Shown here: positions 5,455 to 6,793 of the stretch, one piece after another
Position numbering within the stretch: the stretch's first letter is position 1
Layout of the letters: each line of letters begins with the position of its first letter
From: JAVVPL01 sp036655775
GTDB taxonomy: Bacteria > Bacteroidota > Bacteroidia > Bacteroidales > P3
Direction of reading: 5' to 3'
NCBI GenBank assembly: GCA_036655775.1
Contig: JAVVPL010000091.1
Location: 1 to 6,793 of the forward strand
Length of the DNA stretch: 6,793 bases
Position numbers and translations under genes: made by a program
The notes under the pieces: generated by a model
The model's input: only the letters and a program-made list of their open reading frames with translations
Database searches by the model: none
What the model was told of the DNA's origin: nothing

Positions 5455-6396
5455 TTATAAATAAAAATCCGCAGGTAAATTGGCAGGTTTCACCGCCTTA
5501 CTCCCACTGACATTAATTAAATTATAGACCACCCCAAATTGCAAGCTATGAAAATGATTTCTTTGCTGAATTTGATGAATCGTACGCCACTGGGATTGCT
5601 CCAAATAAGTCAAACGTAAGATTGCATGCGGCAAATAAAAATCCAAACTCAATTGATGTTGCATTTTGAAAGTGTTGTGAAAAAAAGTAAAAGCGATATA
5701 ATCGGAAGGGGGCAAACCCACCATAAACATTTCATAATACGAAGCCCCATACGGAGGAGCAAAAGTCACTCCCAACAAAGGAATGGAAAGTCGATGACGC
5801 AAACTAAAAACTTGTTTTTTGATCTTAAAATAATAGGTCAACATATATGACAGCTGCAAATCGAGCGCAACATCAATTACAGCTGGATTGTTTCCATTAC
5901 GTGCATTGTAAAATCCACCTGCTGAAAATGAAGCCAAGCCCCCAAGGTGCAAATGTAAAGGATCTAACAATTTCCATTTTCCATACAAAGCCCAAAAAGC
6001 TTGTAGATGTAACGAAAGCGCATTAGCCGTTTGATTATACGGATTGACCTGCCCTCCATATATGTGCACAAACCACTGTTGAGCCAAGTCTATCGATTTT
6101 TTTGTAGATTTTTCCTTATATCCTTCGTACACCACATCCGCCTGCCATCCTTTGTAATGGAGAGGCGAAAAATAGGTATTATACAAATACGAACCACCGC
6201 CACCCACCGAAAAAGCATGGGTAGACAGTTTATAGGTAAACGAGCTGTCGGTGGAAAAATTAAGCACTTGCATCCATGCACTATCCTTTTGCTCAGCATG
6301 GAGTTCTAGTTGTAAAAAAAACAAAAAGCATATCCCGATTCCCCATTTTTTAATCTGTGAATTGAATACGTATGGGATATATGCTTGTATTTTCAT
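5455..6396 (-). CDS. DUF3316-family outer-membrane protein
   Basis: The 313-residue protein is set to start at the ATG at 6396; an in-frame TTG directly before it is less likely. A signal peptide with a long n-region (18 residues) ends near ELHA-EQ (residue 34). The rest alternates aromatic and polar residues as in transmembrane beta-strands. The stretch FYNARNGNNPA (162-172), the repeated strand pattern up to LRHRLSIPLLGVTFAPPYGA (199-218), then SYYEMFMVG (219-227) and FTFFHN (236-241), is what I recall as the core of DUF3316, a Bacteroidota family of predicted beta-barrels with no established function. The last strand (LQFGVVYNLI) is followed by a tail of about 19 residues. It is flanked by DUF4834 upstream (62-base gap with a palindrome) and by the S41 lipoprotein four bases downstream, so it is probably in one operon with the peptidase. 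The family call rests on remembered motifs. Confidence 0.75.
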   Translation of the reverse strand: MKIQAYIPYVFNSQIKKWGIGICFLFFLQLELHAEQKDSAWMQVLNFSTDSSFTYKLSTHAFSVGGGGSYLYNTYFSPLHYKGWQADVVYEGYKEKSTKKSIDLAQQWFVHIYGGQVNPYNQTANALSLHLQAFWALYGKWKLLDPLHLHLGGLASFSAGGFYNARNGNNPAVIDVALDLQLSYMLTYYFKIKKQVFSLRHRLSIPLLGVTFAPPYGASYYEMFMVGLPPSDYIAFTFFHNTFKMQHQLSLDFYLPHAILRLTYLEQSQWRTIHQIQQRNHFHSLQFGVVYNLINVSGSKAVKPANLPADFYL

Positions 6397-6414
6397 CAAA
6401 ATATGTATCTAAAG

Positions 6415-6430
6415 ATATGGGAACCCATAT
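6415..6430. promoter_or_regulatory. 16-bp palindrome ATATGGG-AA-CCCATAT
   Basis: ATATGGG (6415-6421) and CCCATAT (6424-6430) are exact inverted copies around AA. The site lies in the 62-base gap before the DUF3316 gene and overlaps a near-miss -7 element on the minus strand (TATCTTTA at 6417-6410, one base off TAnnTTTG). Its compact symmetry and GGG/CCC core look like an operator for a dimeric regulator. A terminator is unlikely because no T run follows on the minus strand. Confidence 0.4.
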
Positions 6431-6458
6431 TCATGATATCGGTATCTCTGGAGCTCAG

Positions 6459-6758
6459 TTACGATTGTTTGGGAGTATCCTCATCCACCTCATTCACCTC
6501 TTCAAAATCTACATAGTCTGCACTATCAGCAGGCGGTTCTGCGGGACGGCGTTGTTCCATATCTTCATGAGGAGGAATATAATCAATATTTACCTCCCCC
6601 TCTTCTTTTTCTTCTGGAGGACGAGCCGAGGGATTTTGTTGATAAAATCTCTTTTGCACTCTCCCAATCCACCATTTTAAAAGCCAGGGAAATAAAAATC
6701 GCATTGCAAGACGCAATGCGAAATAAACTACAACAAGCCCTAAAAGGAATTGTATCAT
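6459..6758 (-). CDS. DUF4834-family small membrane protein
   Basis: This encodes a 99-residue protein starting at the ATG at 6758. One hydrophobic segment, about residues 2-27 (MIQFLLGLVVVYFALRLAMR then FLFPWLL), is followed by the basic stretch KWWIGRVQKRFYQ and a long acidic, Pro-rich tail. Tail motifs EVNIDYIPP (55-63) and DYVDFEEV (81-88) are, from memory, the conserved features of DUF4834, a Bacteroidota family without known function. The basic residues after the helix suggest that the tail is cytoplasmic. It is the first gene of the minus-strand group within the window. The 35 bases upstream contain no TAnnTTTG, so it is probably transcribed from further up; a reading frame open from the window edge ends in a TGA that overlaps this ATG, which could be the end of an upstream gene. 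Confidence 0.8.
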   Translation of the reverse strand: MIQFLLGLVVVYFALRLAMRFLFPWLLKWWIGRVQKRFYQQNPSARPPEEKEEGEVNIDYIPPHEDMEQRRPAEPPADSADYVDFEEVNEVDEDTPKQS

Positions 6759-6793
6759 TGTGTCGTGAAATAAAGTCTAAACTATTTTTCGGA

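Noticed and set aside
6031..6309. Overlapping frames of 69-92 codons on both strands within the DUF3316 gene
   Set aside because: They lie wholly inside a gene with recognisable family motifs, have no start signals of their own, and show no domain pattern.
1..6793. CRISPR arrays, transposases, integrases, att sites, tRNA or rRNA genes, riboswitches
   Set aside because: I looked for regularly spaced repeats, terminal inverted repeats next to genes, and tRNA-like arms, and found none that hold up.
6782..6793. Possible last codons of an upstream gene (TCC GAA AAA TAG on the minus strand)
   Set aside because: Three codons are too little evidence, and another frame, ending in a TGA overlapping the DUF4834 ATG, is equally possible.

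Overview
The window is AT-rich, and several of its intergenic regions carry the Bacteroidetes-type -7 promoter element TAnnTTTG. Shine-Dalgarno sites are mostly absent. The gene set includes two families that I associate with Bacteroidota (DUF3316 and DUF4834), several lipoproteins, and a TPR-membrane-HTH regulator. Together these point to a member of the Bacteroidota, probably close to the order Bacteroidales. The phylum call is firm; the order is an inference.

Layout from left to right. (1) Positions 1-409, minus strand: a small charged coiled-coil protein, then the N-terminus of a secreted protein that is cut by the window edge. (2) Positions 410-761: a promoter region with no gene. It holds a promoter facing each way, two copies of a C-rich 14-mer, and three exact copies of a T-rich 15-mer containing CTGCA. 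(3) Positions 762-2483, plus strand: a predicted membrane-tethered transcription factor with periplasmic TPRs, one transmembrane helix and a cytoplasmic LuxR-like HTH. Its terminator seems to lie inside the end of the convergent gene. (4) Positions 2485-3417, minus strand: a small lipoprotein, preceded by a lipid-anchored thioredoxin. (5) Positions 3418-3633: a divergent promoter region with a 14-bp inverted repeat. (6) Positions 3634-3885, plus strand: a two-helix membrane protein that meets, stop codon on stop codon, a single-EamA-domain transporter on the minus strand (to 4298). (7) Positions 4431-6758, minus strand: a likely operon of DUF4834 membrane protein, DUF3316 outer-membrane protein and an S41-family peptidase lipoprotein.

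The window is mostly cell-envelope biology: secretion, outer membrane, lipoproteins, thiol chemistry and transport, with one sensor-regulator. I see no phage, transposon, CRISPR or defence genes and no RNA genes. No gene set clearly forms a new, named system. The best leads are the regulator with its triplicated upstream motif, the DUF4834-DUF3316-S41 cluster, and two inverted repeats that each end on the TA of a -7 box.
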